Assembly: GCA_903854335.1 (NCBI GenBank)
Contig: CAINVY010000007.1
Location: 18,365 to 82,364, forward strand
DNA from: an uncultured Candidatus Peregrinibacteria bacterium
Lineage (GTDB): Bacteria > Patescibacteriota > Gracilibacteria > Peribacterales > Peribacteraceae
Direction: 5' to 3'
DNA length: 64,000 nt
Part shown: piece after piece, positions 16,691 through 25,263 of the stretch
How positions within the stretch are numbered: the stretch's first letter is position 1
How the letters are laid out: each line of letters starts with the position of its first letter
The notes under the pieces: model-generated
The model's database searches: none
Told to the model about the DNA's origin: nothing
What the model saw: the letters and a program-made list of their open reading frames with translations, nothing else
Program-made: the position numbers and the translations under genes

Positions 16691-19437
16691 GACGAAGAAG
16701 ACGAGGAGGAAGAGTGTTCCAGCGGTATCGCCGGTTCGATCTGGAAGACGTGGTAGAGGTCCTGCGGGCTTTGGAGATCGTAGGGGGGCGCCTTGTCGCC
16801 GTTCTTCGTCAGCTTTCCGTTTTTGTCGATCGTCGATTCCATCGCTTGACTACGCAGCGTGTCGAGCTGCGTATCCTGTGCTGCCTTTGGCAGCGTAATG
16901 CGCAGTCGATCTTGTACGTCTTGTTCCCTGAGCAGACAGTTGTCATCTCCTTTTGCGCAAGCGGACAAAGACGAGGAGGACATCGCGCCAAATGGTGTAA
17001 CGTCTTGATGCAGGTACGCGCCCACCGGCGCCCAGAATCGCATGAAGACATCCCAGAGCCGCGTCTCAGGATACTGCGCGAGCGCGTTTAGCTCGATCGA
17101 TGGATCGCGTTCTTGGTTCCAGAAATAGACGAAATATCTTTGGGCCAATGATTGTAACTCCGTCGTCTTCGCTTTTAAATCGGTAATGAGCGCTGCGAGA
17201 TCCGTGCCCGAGAGGGATTGATTCGCAGTCGCGGCGGCATACTCCTTGCGCACATCGATCGTTTGCTTTGGCTCGGGGAGCGATGGTACGGGTGGTAGGT
17301 CGGGAAGTTTCGATCCGTTGTTCTTCAGTGCTGGCGGATGCGGGAGGTCGAGCGAGACGAGGACGGGCATGAGTACGGGGATCTTCAGCTCAGCTTCATC
17401 CGTCGCACCGTCGATGAAAATATCGCTGAAATCGAAGACGAGGTGCCTGGGGATATCTGGAATGTTCAATGCCGAGAAGGAGCCGGTGATGTTGGTTCCC
17501 GCCAACGACGGTGGGGAGTAGATGTTCTCGAGCCACGTGAGCGGCGGGGTCGTGCTATCCGCTTTGCAGTACGGTTGGTTGCGGGAGGAGAGGATGGCGG
17601 ATGCATCTTTCAGGCGGCGCCAGACATTGACGAGCTCCTGGGATTTCTCCTGGTTGGCGAGGGCATCTTCGTAGGGCTGCATGCGGGAACGCACCCATTC
17701 GTCGATGGCCTGCGAGAGCTGCTTCCTGCGATCGAGCACCGTGGCGATGGACGCGGGCAGACTCGCGCGCAGCGATGCGTATTTGTCGAGGTTGCTCTGG
17801 TATTCCTTGAGCTTCGCGATCACCTCATCCGCGCCGGACGTATCGCCCTTCTGTGTTTTCACCGTTTCCTTCCAGTCTTCCCATTCTTTGATGGAGGCGA
17901 GGAGTTCGCTCGGCGAGAGGAGCGGCAGCACGACCGGCACGGGCTCTTCTTCCATACGGGAGAAGATCGCTTGCCGCAGTGCGCGCTGGACGTTTTCAAG
18001 CAGGCCCGGCTGTAGCGAGAGCGTGACGTTCAGAGAGGCGCCTGTCGCGTTCTCCTTCACTTCGGCACCGGAATCCGCCAAGGCACTCATCGCATCAAGG
18101 CGCGGCAGAATCATCTCCACGGTCGGTGGCACTCCTTGCAGCTTCATCTCCAGGGATTCCAATGCCGTCACGTACTTCGGTGTCTCGCCGAAGGGAGGAG
18201 TGGTGTTCGGTGGAGGAATAGTGGGGGTCAGGATGTTGCTCGCGGATTTCTTCGGGTCGAATCCGAATGCGGCATGCGCGTCGTCTGCGGAGGTCTGCTC
18301 ATTCGTGGGTTTCAGATCAACGGTGCCGCTGACCTTTCGATTACTCAGCGAAGCGAATACTTCTTGCGGATCGTAGACGAGGCAGGCGAAGCTGCCGGGA
18401 TCCGAGAGGTTGAGATCTTCCTGGTACCACGAATAGCACGCCATCGTTGCGGGAAGATTCTGATCTTCCGTCGTGGTATCCGGAATGTTCGCCAACGTAT
18501 GCGTGGCGATGTACTTGCGATAGAACGATTGGTAGCGCGCGCCGTTCGGTGGGACGAAGGAATCGGGAGGGGTGTGATTGGGATCCGAACGGCATTCGGG
18601 TCCTTTGCATACCGTGCAGTTCGGCCACTCTTTGCTCTCACCCTCGGTCCATTTTTGCCTGCAGGCATCCGTCGGAAAATCCACACTCGCGTTTACTCCA
18701 TTTCCCCACGTCCATCCATAATTATTGGTCAGCCGCGAGCCGTCTTCGAGCGATTGTGCTTGTTCCTGCGGATCGGAGGTGCACAGATACTTCGTGCCCA
18801 CGAATGCATAGTCGGATTCGTTCCAGCCCGCGGGGCAGGTGTTGCAGTCGGGAGTGAAGGAAGGATCATCGTCGTAGGGGTAGGGCTCGGAGGTGTCGTA
18901 CGTCTGCGTCTGATCTTGCATGATCGGGTCGCCGTTGGCATCGGTGCCGACTTGTACCGATACGCCTCGCGTACAGGTCGAGACGCGGTAGACCTTGTAC
19001 TGCATGTTCTGATCTGTGTTCAATTTGTCACAGGTTTGCTGGCAGTTTGGGAGGCTATTACATGGACGACTGTTCTTGCGCTGATCAGCACACGCGGCGA
19101 TGTCGTCGCGAATCGCAAGCGCATACCCGGTGGCGTTGTCGGGATATTGTCTGTCCTTATCTGCTTCGGATGAAATGCCACCGGCAGTGGGCCAGTCATG
19201 CGGCTTGAGGGGGAGACCTTCGACGTCGGTGTACGAATCGCTCGCGCTCATATCTTTAGGATAGCCGCAGGTCGCGGTCTGCAATTGCTGGGGGATTTCT
19301 TCCGTGAGAACGCGATTGATCGTGGAAGAATCTTTTCCGGAAGGAATGCGATACAGCTTCGCCGCCGCCGCCGCGGGAAGAGCCACGAAAGCGAGCAGGA
19401 GAAGGGCCAAAAGCCGACGGCGGAAGTGTGTGTTCAA
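16687..19437 (-). CDS. 916-aa secreted cysteine-rich protein heading the exported-protein operon
   Basis: The product starts at TTG (NTHFRRRLL) with a signal peptide (LLALLLLAFVALPAAAAA). Residues 57-282 hold 13 cysteines, including CxxC groups at 198-201 (CNTC) and 274-282 (CTVCKGPEC), in a Tyr/Asp/Pro-rich segment suggesting a disulfide-rich domain. The middle (about 430-640) is helical and coiled. The C-terminal part contains VYFWNQERDP and ends in a run of eight serines at the stop codon. No known domain is recognised. A TATAAT box lies 9 nt upstream of the TTG, and the next four genes all overlap head-to-tail. The set might build a surface structure or a secretion or transfer apparatus, but the sequence does not prove it. 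Confidence 0.8.
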   Translation of the reverse strand: MNTHFRRRLLALLLLAFVALPAAAAAKLYRIPSGKDSSTINRVLTEEIPQQLQTATCGYPKDMSASDSYTDVEGLPLKPHDWPTAGGISSEADKDRQYPDNATGYALAIRDDIAACADQRKNSRPCNSLPNCQQTCDKLNTDQNMQYKVYRVSTCTRGVSVQVGTDANGDPIMQDQTQTYDTSEPYPYDDDPSFTPDCNTCPAGWNESDYAFVGTKYLCTSDPQEQAQSLEDGSRLTNNYGWTWGNGVNASVDFPTDACRQKWTEGESKEWPNCTVCKGPECRSDPNHTPPDSFVPPNGARYQSFYRKYIATHTLANIPDTTTEDQNLPATMACYSWYQEDLNLSDPGSFACLVYDPQEVFASLSNRKVSGTVDLKPTNEQTSADDAHAAFGFDPKKSASNILTPTIPPPNTTPPFGETPKYVTALESLEMKLQGVPPTVEMILPRLDAMSALADSGAEVKENATGASLNVTLSLQPGLLENVQRALRQAIFSRMEEEPVPVVLPLLSPSELLASIKEWEDWKETVKTQKGDTSGADEVIAKLKEYQSNLDKYASLRASLPASIATVLDRRKQLSQAIDEWVRSRMQPYEDALANQEKSQELVNVWRRLKDASAILSSRNQPYCKADSTTPPLTWLENIYSPPSLAGTNITGSFSALNIPDIPRHLVFDFSDIFIDGATDEAELKIPVLMPVLVSLDLPHPPALKNNGSKLPDLPPVPSLPEPKQTIDVRKEYAAATANQSLSGTDLAALITDLKAKTTELQSLAQRYFVYFWNQERDPSIELNALAQYPETRLWDVFMRFWAPVGAYLHQDVTPFGAMSSSSLSACAKGDDNCLLREQDVQDRLRITLPKAAQDTQLDTLRSQAMESTIDKNGKLTKNGDKAPPYDLQSPQDLYHVFQIEPAIPLEHSSSSSSSS

Positions 19438-19446
19438 AATCTATAG

Positions 19447-19452
19447 ATTATA
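19447..19452 (-). promoter_or_regulatory. -10 box of the five-gene secreted-protein operon
   Basis: A perfect TATAAT on the minus strand, 9 nt before the TTG start at 19437. A weak ATGTAA lies 18 nt further upstream as a possible -35. Confidence 0.6.
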
Positions 19453-19672
19453 GCAGATCCGACTGCGTTTTTACATTGAGCAGATGGCAAAATCTCCGAG
19501 GTACCATTGACGTACTTATCGCAAGTATTTGCAGTAATCAAAATTATGAATTTATGAAATATTTCCCATACTTTGCATCTTCCATCCCCTTTGCCAGAGA
19601 ATGCCAATGGCGTAGGTTTCTCGCACCGGTTACAGATCGTAGCCTCCTTATCTCCCATTTTCCCTCCCCAAT
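19453..19672. other. Divergent AT-rich intergenic region
   Basis: About 220 bp between the secreted-protein operon and the SSB gene, clearly more AT-rich than its surroundings. It holds the -10 of the operon on its left side. I see no convincing -10 close to the SSB start and no further gene. Confidence 0.5.
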
Positions 19673-20521
19673 ATGTTCTCCTACAACCGGGTATCCCTCA
19701 TCGGCTATCAAACGCAGCCCGTTTCCCTTCGCCAGACTCCCGGCGGCACGAGCGTCACGGATTTGAATCTTGTCGTGCCTCATAGCTTCCGTCCCGAGAA
19801 CGGCGAGACCGTGGAAGGAAAGAGTTTTCACACCATCACGCTCTGGGGCGCGATGGCCGACATCGCCGGACGCTACGTACGTGCGGGCGGTCAGCTCTTC
19901 ATTTCGGGTCGCCTCCAGACCGACAGTTGGGAGGACGAAAAAACAAATGAGAAGAAATCGAAGACGAAGATCGTCGCGCTCGACATGATCATCCTCGATC
20001 CCAAGGACGGGTTGGTGGCGCCGTTGGAACACGGTTCGCTCCTCTCCGGCATGCTCAATCGCGCAGAGGTCATCGGCAATGTCACGAAGGATCCCGAAAT
20101 GCGCACGACCACGAGCGGACAGCAGGTGTTGACGCTCGGCGTGGCGACGAACGAGAAGTGGAAGGACAAGGCGAGCGGCACCGATCGCGAGCGCGCGGAA
20201 TTTCACTCGGTCGTCGTGTGGGGGCCGCTCTCGCAGGAGATCGCAAAGAGCGTGAAGAAGGGCAACCGCGTCTATGTCTCCGGTCGCGTGCAGACACGGA
20301 GCTGGGAGACGAAGGAAGGGCAGAAGCGAACGACCACCGAAATCATCGCGGACACGGTGACGCTCCTCGGGACGCGTCATCCTCTCGCCGACGGTGCGAT
20401 TCAGGCGGATGCCACACCTGCGCGCGTGCAAGCGGCGAAAGAGAAGGCCGTCGCCCCCTCCATCGACGTTCCCGAAATCGCGTACGCATCGGAAATTAAA
20501 GTGGAGGATTTGCCTTTCTGA
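19673..20521 (+). CDS. ssb: Single-stranded DNA-binding protein with two tandem OB folds
   Basis: The 282-aa product carries two SSB-type OB domains: OB1 at about residues 4-108 (NRVSLIGYQTQPVSLRQTPGGTSV...WGAMADIAGRYVRAGGQLFISGRLQT) and OB2 at about 127-233 (NRAEVIGNVTKDPEMRTTTSGQQVLTLGVATNE...VVVWGPLSQEIAKSVKKGNRVYVSGRVQT). It ends in the classical SSB tip VEDLPF, which recruits repair and replication proteins. Most bacterial SSBs have a single OB fold and act as tetramers; the two-domain form is known from Deinococcus-Thermus, which acts as a dimer. Here a dimer is likewise expected. No Shine-Dalgarno sequence is visible before the ATG. Confidence 0.93.
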   Translation: MFSYNRVSLIGYQTQPVSLRQTPGGTSVTDLNLVVPHSFRPENGETVEGKSFHTITLWGAMADIAGRYVRAGGQLFISGRLQTDSWEDEKTNEKKSKTKIVALDMIILDPKDGLVAPLEHGSLLSGMLNRAEVIGNVTKDPEMRTTTSGQQVLTLGVATNEKWKDKASGTDRERAEFHSVVVWGPLSQEIAKSVKKGNRVYVSGRVQTRSWETKEGQKRTTTEIIADTVTLLGTRHPLADGAIQADATPARVQAAKEKAVAPSIDVPEIAYASEIKVEDLPF

Positions 20522-20559
20522 AGCGGAAAAGTGAATCTATCTTATTCTCCATGACAGAT

Positions 20560-20676
20560 GTGTCATGGTGAGGTGCGAGCGGCCTCCGCCTTCGTGGCTT
20601 TTTGCTACGCAAAAAGCACCTCAGGCTGACACGGAAAGGAACTGGAGGAGGAAGCGAGCCACGAACCATAGATACA
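20560..20676 (+). repeat. Dispersed structured repeat, copy 2
   Basis: Same element as copies at 50480, 53024 and 57380. It starts GTGTCATGGTGAGGTGC, carries CCTTCGTGGC and the hairpin GCTTTTTGC-TAC-GCAAAAAGC, then GCACCTCAGGCTGACAC, and ends GAGCCACGAACCAT. It fills the gap between the convergent ssb and murB genes and stops exactly at the murB stop codon, so it may act as a bidirectional terminator or 3' end structure. Confidence 0.9.
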
Positions 20677-21543
20677 CTACACGTTCACAATCTCCCCATC
20701 TTCCCCGTAGAGCCGCATTTCTATGCCGTCGAGCGCGGGCACCTTGTCGCGCACGGTCTCGATCAGCGAGAGGAGATCGGTGAAGGTTCCGTGATTGGCA
20801 TTGATGAGGAAGTTCGCGTGTTTCTCATTGATCTGGATGCCGCCGACGGTGAGCCCGCGAAGTCCTGCCTCATCGATGAGTTTCCATGCCGGCGTTCCAT
20901 CGATTGCCTTGAAGCACGATCCGGCCGTCGATCGGTGGGGCTGGGATGCAATACGTTTCTCCAAAAGTTCTTGGACATTGCCAAGAATTTTTTCCTTGGG
21001 TTTTTGGGGGAGTCGGAGTGTGGCAGTCCAGACGATCGCATGGGGCAAGGTCTTGAAGATGCTCTCTCTGTAGCCAAAATCGCACTCTTCCGGCTCGAAA
21101 TATTTCCAATCCCCGTCGACGAAGGCGCAGACGGAAACAATGAAAGAGTTGATCCATGTCCCTTGCGGCCCCTGCCCCGCATTCCCCACGATCGCTCCGC
21201 CGAGCGTTCCCGGAATGCCGGTGAGCGCGGAGAGATCGAGATCGTGATCGGCGCATGCGGTGATGAGGCTCGCGAGCGCGATGCCCGACGAGGCCGTCAC
21301 CTGATCTTCCATGAAGAAGAGCTCGGAGGTTTTCACCTGAACCACCAGGGCATCGATCGTGCCGTCAGCGAATACGGTGTTGCAGCCAGCCCCCAGAACA
21401 ATTAATGGCACATCCTTTTTCTTCGCGAATCTCTGTGCTTCCTCCACATCCTCTTTGGTTGAAATTTCCGCGAAATAGCGCGCAGAACCCCCGATCTTCA
21501 TCGTCGTCTTCGCGCCGACATTCACGAATTCCTGGATCGTCAT
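20677..21543 (-). CDS. murB: UDP-N-acetylenolpyruvoylglucosamine reductase
   Basis: Reduces UDP-GlcNAc-enolpyruvate to UDP-MurNAc with NADPH and FAD, the second step of peptidoglycan precursor synthesis. The 288-aa product has the FAD-binding motif (LIVLGAGCNTVFADG), GIPGTLGGAIVGNAGQGP, and the active-site serine region GSCFKAIDGTPAWKLIDEAGLRG, then ANFLINANHGT. It belongs to the shorter type without the E. coli insertion. The ATG (MTIQEF) lies 2 nt after the gltX stop, so the two are coupled. A longer open frame reading upstream runs into gltX in another frame and was not used. Confidence 0.95.
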   Translation of the reverse strand: MTIQEFVNVGAKTTMKIGGSARYFAEISTKEDVEEAQRFAKKKDVPLIVLGAGCNTVFADGTIDALVVQVKTSELFFMEDQVTASSGIALASLITACADHDLDLSALTGIPGTLGGAIVGNAGQGPQGTWINSFIVSVCAFVDGDWKYFEPEECDFGYRESIFKTLPHAIVWTATLRLPQKPKEKILGNVQELLEKRIASQPHRSTAGSCFKAIDGTPAWKLIDEAGLRGLTVGGIQINEKHANFLINANHGTFTDLLSLIETVRDKVPALDGIEMRLYGEDGEIVNV

Positions 21544-21545
21544 AA

Positions 21546-23009
21546 TCACGACGGAAGCGAGGCGGCTTGTTTGAGTCGCAGGAGCGTCTCCTCCTTTCCA
21601 AGAGCGACGGCGACCTCGAGCGCTCCGGGGCTGTAGGGAAGACCGGTGAGGACGGCGCGCAGGGGCCAGAGGAGTTGTCCGAGTTTCCACTTCCCTTCTC
21701 CCGTAACGCGCTTCGTTTCCTCGAGAAGTTTTTCCTCGCGCCACTCCTGCTCGGAAATCGGACCGAGAATCGTTCCCAGTGTCTCGAAGATCGCGGGAAG
21801 ATCCTCTCGTTTCACTTTCTGTTTCTCATTGGCGAGAAGATCGATCGAGACGGACGGTTGCTCGTAGAAGAATCGCAGCATCGTCGGTGCTTCGGAGAAG
21901 AACGTAATCCTTTCCTGGATCAACGCCGCCTTCTTCTCAAATCCATCATCTTCTTTCGCCTGAGGCACGAGCGGGCGAATGCGGGCAGCGAAATCCGAGA
22001 GTGGAATTTTGCGCATCCACTGGCCCTGAAGCCAGTCCAGCTTCGTGACGTCGAAGATCGCGCCGGCCTTCTGCACGCGGTCGAGCGAGAACTGCGCGAT
22101 CAGTTCGTTGAGAGAGAATAATTCCTGCGTCGTGCCCGGATTCCATCCGAGGAGCGCGAGGAAATTGAGCAGTACTTCCGGCAAGTATCCCTTGGCGATG
22201 TAGTCTTCCACGGAGACGGCATTCTCGCGCTTGGAGAGCTTGGTACGGTCCGCATTGAGGAGGAGCGGGACGTGCGCGTACTTCGGCGGCGTCCAACCGA
22301 GAGCTTCGAAGAGGAGGAGATGTTTGGGGAGTGAGCTCAGCCATTCCTCTCCGCGGATGACGAGATCGATTTCCATGAGGTGGTCGTCGACGACGTGCGC
22401 GAGGTGGTAGGTCGGAAATCCGTCGCTCTTCATGAGGACTTGATCGTCCACCACATGCCCCTGGAACTTCACGACACCGCGGATGGCGTCATTGAATTCG
22501 ATCGTGCGCTCGTGCGGGACCTTCATGCGGAGCACGTGCGGCTCGCCCGCGGCGATCCTCCGCTCGATTTCTTCGGAGGAGAGGCGCAGGCAGGTGCGGT
22601 CGTACATGGGGGCTTGCTTGCGTTGCTCCTGGTCGTGCCGCATCTTCTCGAGCCTCTCGGCTGTGCAGAAGCAGGGGTAGGCATGGCCGGATGCCCGCAG
22701 CTTCTCGGCGTACGTCTGATACAGCCCCTCCGCTTGCCGTTCCGATTGGATGTACGGTCCTTTCGATCCACGCTGCCCGATGATCCCATTCTCCATGACG
22801 ACGCCTTCATCCGGCGTGAGCCCTGCCCAAAGCAAGCAGCGCAGGATGCTCTCGATGGCACCGGGGATCGAACGTCCTTGGTCTGTGTCTTCCAGGCGGA
22901 TCAGGAATGCTCCTTGCGTTTGCTTCGCCACGAGGTAGGCGTAGAGCGCGGTTCGGAAATTGCCGACGTGCATGGATCCCGTTGGTGATGGCGCGAAACG
23001 CGTTCTCAT
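21546..23009 (-). CDS. gltX: Glutamyl-tRNA synthetase
   Basis: Class I synthetase that charges tRNA-Glu, 487 aa. It starts with the HIGH-type motif (RTRFAPSPTGSMHVGNFRTALYAYL) and has the KMSKS equivalent TKLSKREN and the anticodon-binding helical domain at the C terminus (EEKLLEETKRVTGEGKWKLGQLLWPLRAVLTG). The start was placed at MRTRFAPSP, and a TATGCT box lies 6 nt upstream. The frame is open 243 nt further upstream, but those residues are unrelated. No glutamine synthetase-type synthetase (glnS) is in view, so whether it also charges tRNA-Gln cannot be told. It is followed 2 nt later by murB. Confidence 0.96.
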   Translation of the reverse strand: MRTRFAPSPTGSMHVGNFRTALYAYLVAKQTQGAFLIRLEDTDQGRSIPGAIESILRCLLWAGLTPDEGVVMENGIIGQRGSKGPYIQSERQAEGLYQTYAEKLRASGHAYPCFCTAERLEKMRHDQEQRKQAPMYDRTCLRLSSEEIERRIAAGEPHVLRMKVPHERTIEFNDAIRGVVKFQGHVVDDQVLMKSDGFPTYHLAHVVDDHLMEIDLVIRGEEWLSSLPKHLLLFEALGWTPPKYAHVPLLLNADRTKLSKRENAVSVEDYIAKGYLPEVLLNFLALLGWNPGTTQELFSLNELIAQFSLDRVQKAGAIFDVTKLDWLQGQWMRKIPLSDFAARIRPLVPQAKEDDGFEKKAALIQERITFFSEAPTMLRFFYEQPSVSIDLLANEKQKVKREDLPAIFETLGTILGPISEQEWREEKLLEETKRVTGEGKWKLGQLLWPLRAVLTGLPYSPGALEVAVALGKEETLLRLKQAASLPS

Positions 23010-23015
23010 GTGCAG

Positions 23016-23021
23016 AGCATA
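23016..23021 (-). promoter_or_regulatory. -10 box of leaderless gltX promoter
   Basis: TATGCT on the minus strand, 6 nt before the gltX ATG. This box decides between the chosen start and the longer open frame. Confidence 0.55.
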
Positions 23022-23221
23022 GCAAGGATCGGGCGGGGTCGCTCCCGTGTTTCGAGGCAAAAGCATCTTGACGGCAAACGGGTCACAGTGACACCATGCA
23101 CGCCTCGTGTTTTCCCGCATCCTTCCGCCGCGTCGTCGCATCGTCTCCCAGTGGTGACGACGACTCAGCATGAAGCATTGTCGATCACCCCGGGGGCAAG
23201 TTGTCCTTCCTCTTTTGCGTG

Positions 23222-24469
23222 ATGTCCTCACCCGTTTCCTTCCCTCCGACACCCGATCTCTATCAGCCTTTCTATGGGCATGAGCTTCTTGGGATTGCCG
23301 CGAGCGGCGGAGAAATCAGTGGAAAGGAGGGGCGAGCTCTCTTCAGGAGCATTCAAGAACTTGTTGCCCGTAATATTTCGGTTCTGCTCACGTACGGTGA
23401 AATGTTCCCTGATTTTCCCGGTGCTTATCAACGAGAAACCAAAGACGAAATTCTTAAGGGGCTTCGCAATGTTCTCCCCGATGACTGTCCGATCGATGAT
23501 ATTTCGCCGGAGCACGTCGTTTGTACGTTCAAACCTGATGACTGCAAGCTTGTCGGTACGCCGATCCGTGTCGATCGCGACATCACGGCTCCCGTCACGA
23601 TTGTCGGATATTACGGGGTTGTCGACGGGAGGGTCGTCCCCGTGAGAAAAGATGACATCGCGAAAATTCTCGCACCTCGCACCGTCGAGAATTTTCTTGT
23701 GACGCGGACGGGAGGTGTTGTGGAAAATTCCTCGGATCCTCCGGAGAAGCAGGGAGCGGTCTCGGTGATGTTCGCAGATGAAATCGACGAGGACGGCGGG
23801 TATCGCAACTTCGATATCGATGGCGACAAGAGGAAAATTTTAAGGAACGCAAAGGCGATGGCGGATGATGCCCGCATCGTCATCGCTGCGGGCGGCGATA
23901 TCCCGGGCGAGATCTTTAACGTAGGAGGAAAAGGGACACTTGTCGTTCAGAGGCGCAATATCGTGGTCGGTCACCCGACGGCGCCGGAGAGGGAGATCGT
24001 GAAATTCGTGATCGAGCAGAATGAGCGCGCCGGTAACTTCCGCCCGCGCACCGAAGCGGAGAGGGCGTTGGCGCTGCGCCATCATCTCGTGCTCCGTGAG
24101 CATACGCCCCTCGCCGGTTGCTCGCTTGTCCCCTTCGAGGATGGCTCGATGGAGCTCAGCACTCTCTGGTCGGGGTACAACGGGATGGGGAAGATCCTCG
24201 CCGAAGAGGCGAAGCGATACTTCCTCTCGCGTTCCGATTGTCGTCTGCTCTTCGCGCTCTCACAGCTCGACAATCCGAAGGGGGAGATAGCACAAGACGA
24301 AACTGTGCAGCGTTTTCAGCGGTACGGGTTTCGCTTCATCGGTCCCCTTAGCGATGTCAAAGCGAAGCAGGGCGTGCCGGTGCCGCCTCATCTGAAAACG
24401 TACGATACGGATGCGCGAAATCCCTGTCTCTTCGTCGCGACCAGGGAAGAGCTTTCCCAAAGAGGCTAA
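23222..24469 (+). CDS. Amino-acid-kinase-like/GNAT fusion, N-acetylglutamate synthase-like
   Basis: The 415-aa product has an N-terminal part resembling the amino-acid kinase fold of N-acetylglutamate kinases and synthases, up to a segment reminiscent of the ArgA/ArgB hallmark (IFNVGGKGTLVVQRRNIVVG, about residues 238-257). A GNAT acetyltransferase-like domain follows (TPLAGCSLVPFEDGSMELSTLWSGYNGMGKILAEEAKRYFL...GFRFIGPLS, about 296-378). Kinase-plus-GNAT is the layout of NAGS enzymes, but the N-terminal half is diverged and substrate residues cannot be confirmed. No other arginine genes are nearby. It might acetylate another substrate. The start is the second of two nearby ATGs. Confidence 0.55.
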   Translation: MSSPVSFPPTPDLYQPFYGHELLGIAASGGEISGKEGRALFRSIQELVARNISVLLTYGEMFPDFPGAYQRETKDEILKGLRNVLPDDCPIDDISPEHVVCTFKPDDCKLVGTPIRVDRDITAPVTIVGYYGVVDGRVVPVRKDDIAKILAPRTVENFLVTRTGGVVENSSDPPEKQGAVSVMFADEIDEDGGYRNFDIDGDKRKILRNAKAMADDARIVIAAGGDIPGEIFNVGGKGTLVVQRRNIVVGHPTAPEREIVKFVIEQNERAGNFRPRTEAERALALRHHLVLREHTPLAGCSLVPFEDGSMELSTLWSGYNGMGKILAEEAKRYFLSRSDCRLLFALSQLDNPKGEIAQDETVQRFQRYGFRFIGPLSDVKAKQGVPVPPHLKTYDTDARNPCLFVATREELSQRG

Positions 24470-24472
24470 GCC

Positions 24473-25210
24473 TCAGTTCACCACCTCCACCGTGAAGGTG
24501 ATCGGCGTGAGCGGCTTGTCGGAAGCGTCACGCGGAGCATTGACGATGGTATCGACGATGTCGAGCCCCTTCGTCACATTGCCGAAGACCGTGTGGCGGC
24601 CGTTGAGCCAGGGGGTCTCCTTGGCCTGGATGATGAAGAACTGGCTTCCGTTCGTGTTGGGGCCGGCATTCGCCATGGCGAGGGCGCCGCGCACGAGCGG
24701 GAGAGACGTGAGAGAAGAGTTGTACACGTAGCCGTTCTTCTCGTAGTACTGCTTCACCGTCATCGCCGCCACGTCCGGTGGGAGCGGCTGCCCCTGCGCG
24801 GCATCGCTCATTTTTTCCTTGTCGAGCCCGTAACTGTTCGCATTGATTTCGTCTTCGAAGGATTTTCCGAAGATGCTTCTTCCGCCACTGCCGTCACCGT
24901 TCGGATCGCCACCTTGGATCATGAAGTCGGGGATGACGCGATGGAAGGTCAGGCCGTCGTAGAAGCCCTGCTTCGCGAGTGTGATGAAATTCGTCACCGT
25001 CTTCGGCGCTACATCGGCATTGAGCTCGAGCGTGATGTCACCTTTCGTCGTTTTCAGGATGACGGTGTGTTTCCCTGTAAGCAGAGGACCGCTGTAGGAA
25101 GAACCGGTTGAGGTTGCCACGGGAGAAGGGGGAACGGCTGCAGGAGATTTCGCTCCACAACCCACGAGAAGAAATGCCAACGCAAAAAGCGGGATCAGGA
25201 ATTTGTACAT
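24473..25210 (-). CDS. Cyclophilin-type peptidyl-prolyl isomerase lipoprotein
   Basis: Exported PPIase that catalyses cis-trans isomerisation of Xaa-Pro bonds in proteins outside the membrane. The 245-aa product has a lipoprotein signal with lipobox LLVGC (Cys at about residue 18), a Pro/Ser spacer and a cyclophilin domain. The core motifs are [22 protein letters not shown] (active-site Arg in FHRV), [18 protein letters not shown] and HTVFGNV. A 40-residue insertion ([29 protein letters not shown]) interrupts the fold between two strands. It lies 53 nt downstream of murG on the same strand and may be the last gene of that unit. Confidence 0.93.
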   Translation of the reverse strand: MYKFLIPLFALAFLLVGCGAKSPAAVPPSPVATSTGSSYSGPLLTGKHTVILKTTKGDITLELNADVAPKTVTNFITLAKQGFYDGLTFHRVIPDFMIQGGDPNGDGSGGRSIFGKSFEDEINANSYGLDKEKMSDAAQGQPLPPDVAAMTVKQYYEKNGYVYNSSLTSLPLVRGALAMANAGPNTNGSQFFIIQAKETPWLNGRHTVFGNVTKGLDIVDTIVNAPRDASDKPLTPITFTVEVVN

Positions 25211-25263
25211 GGCAGAGAGGCTAAGCGGGAGACATCGATGTAGCAAGAGACTTCCCTCACTTT

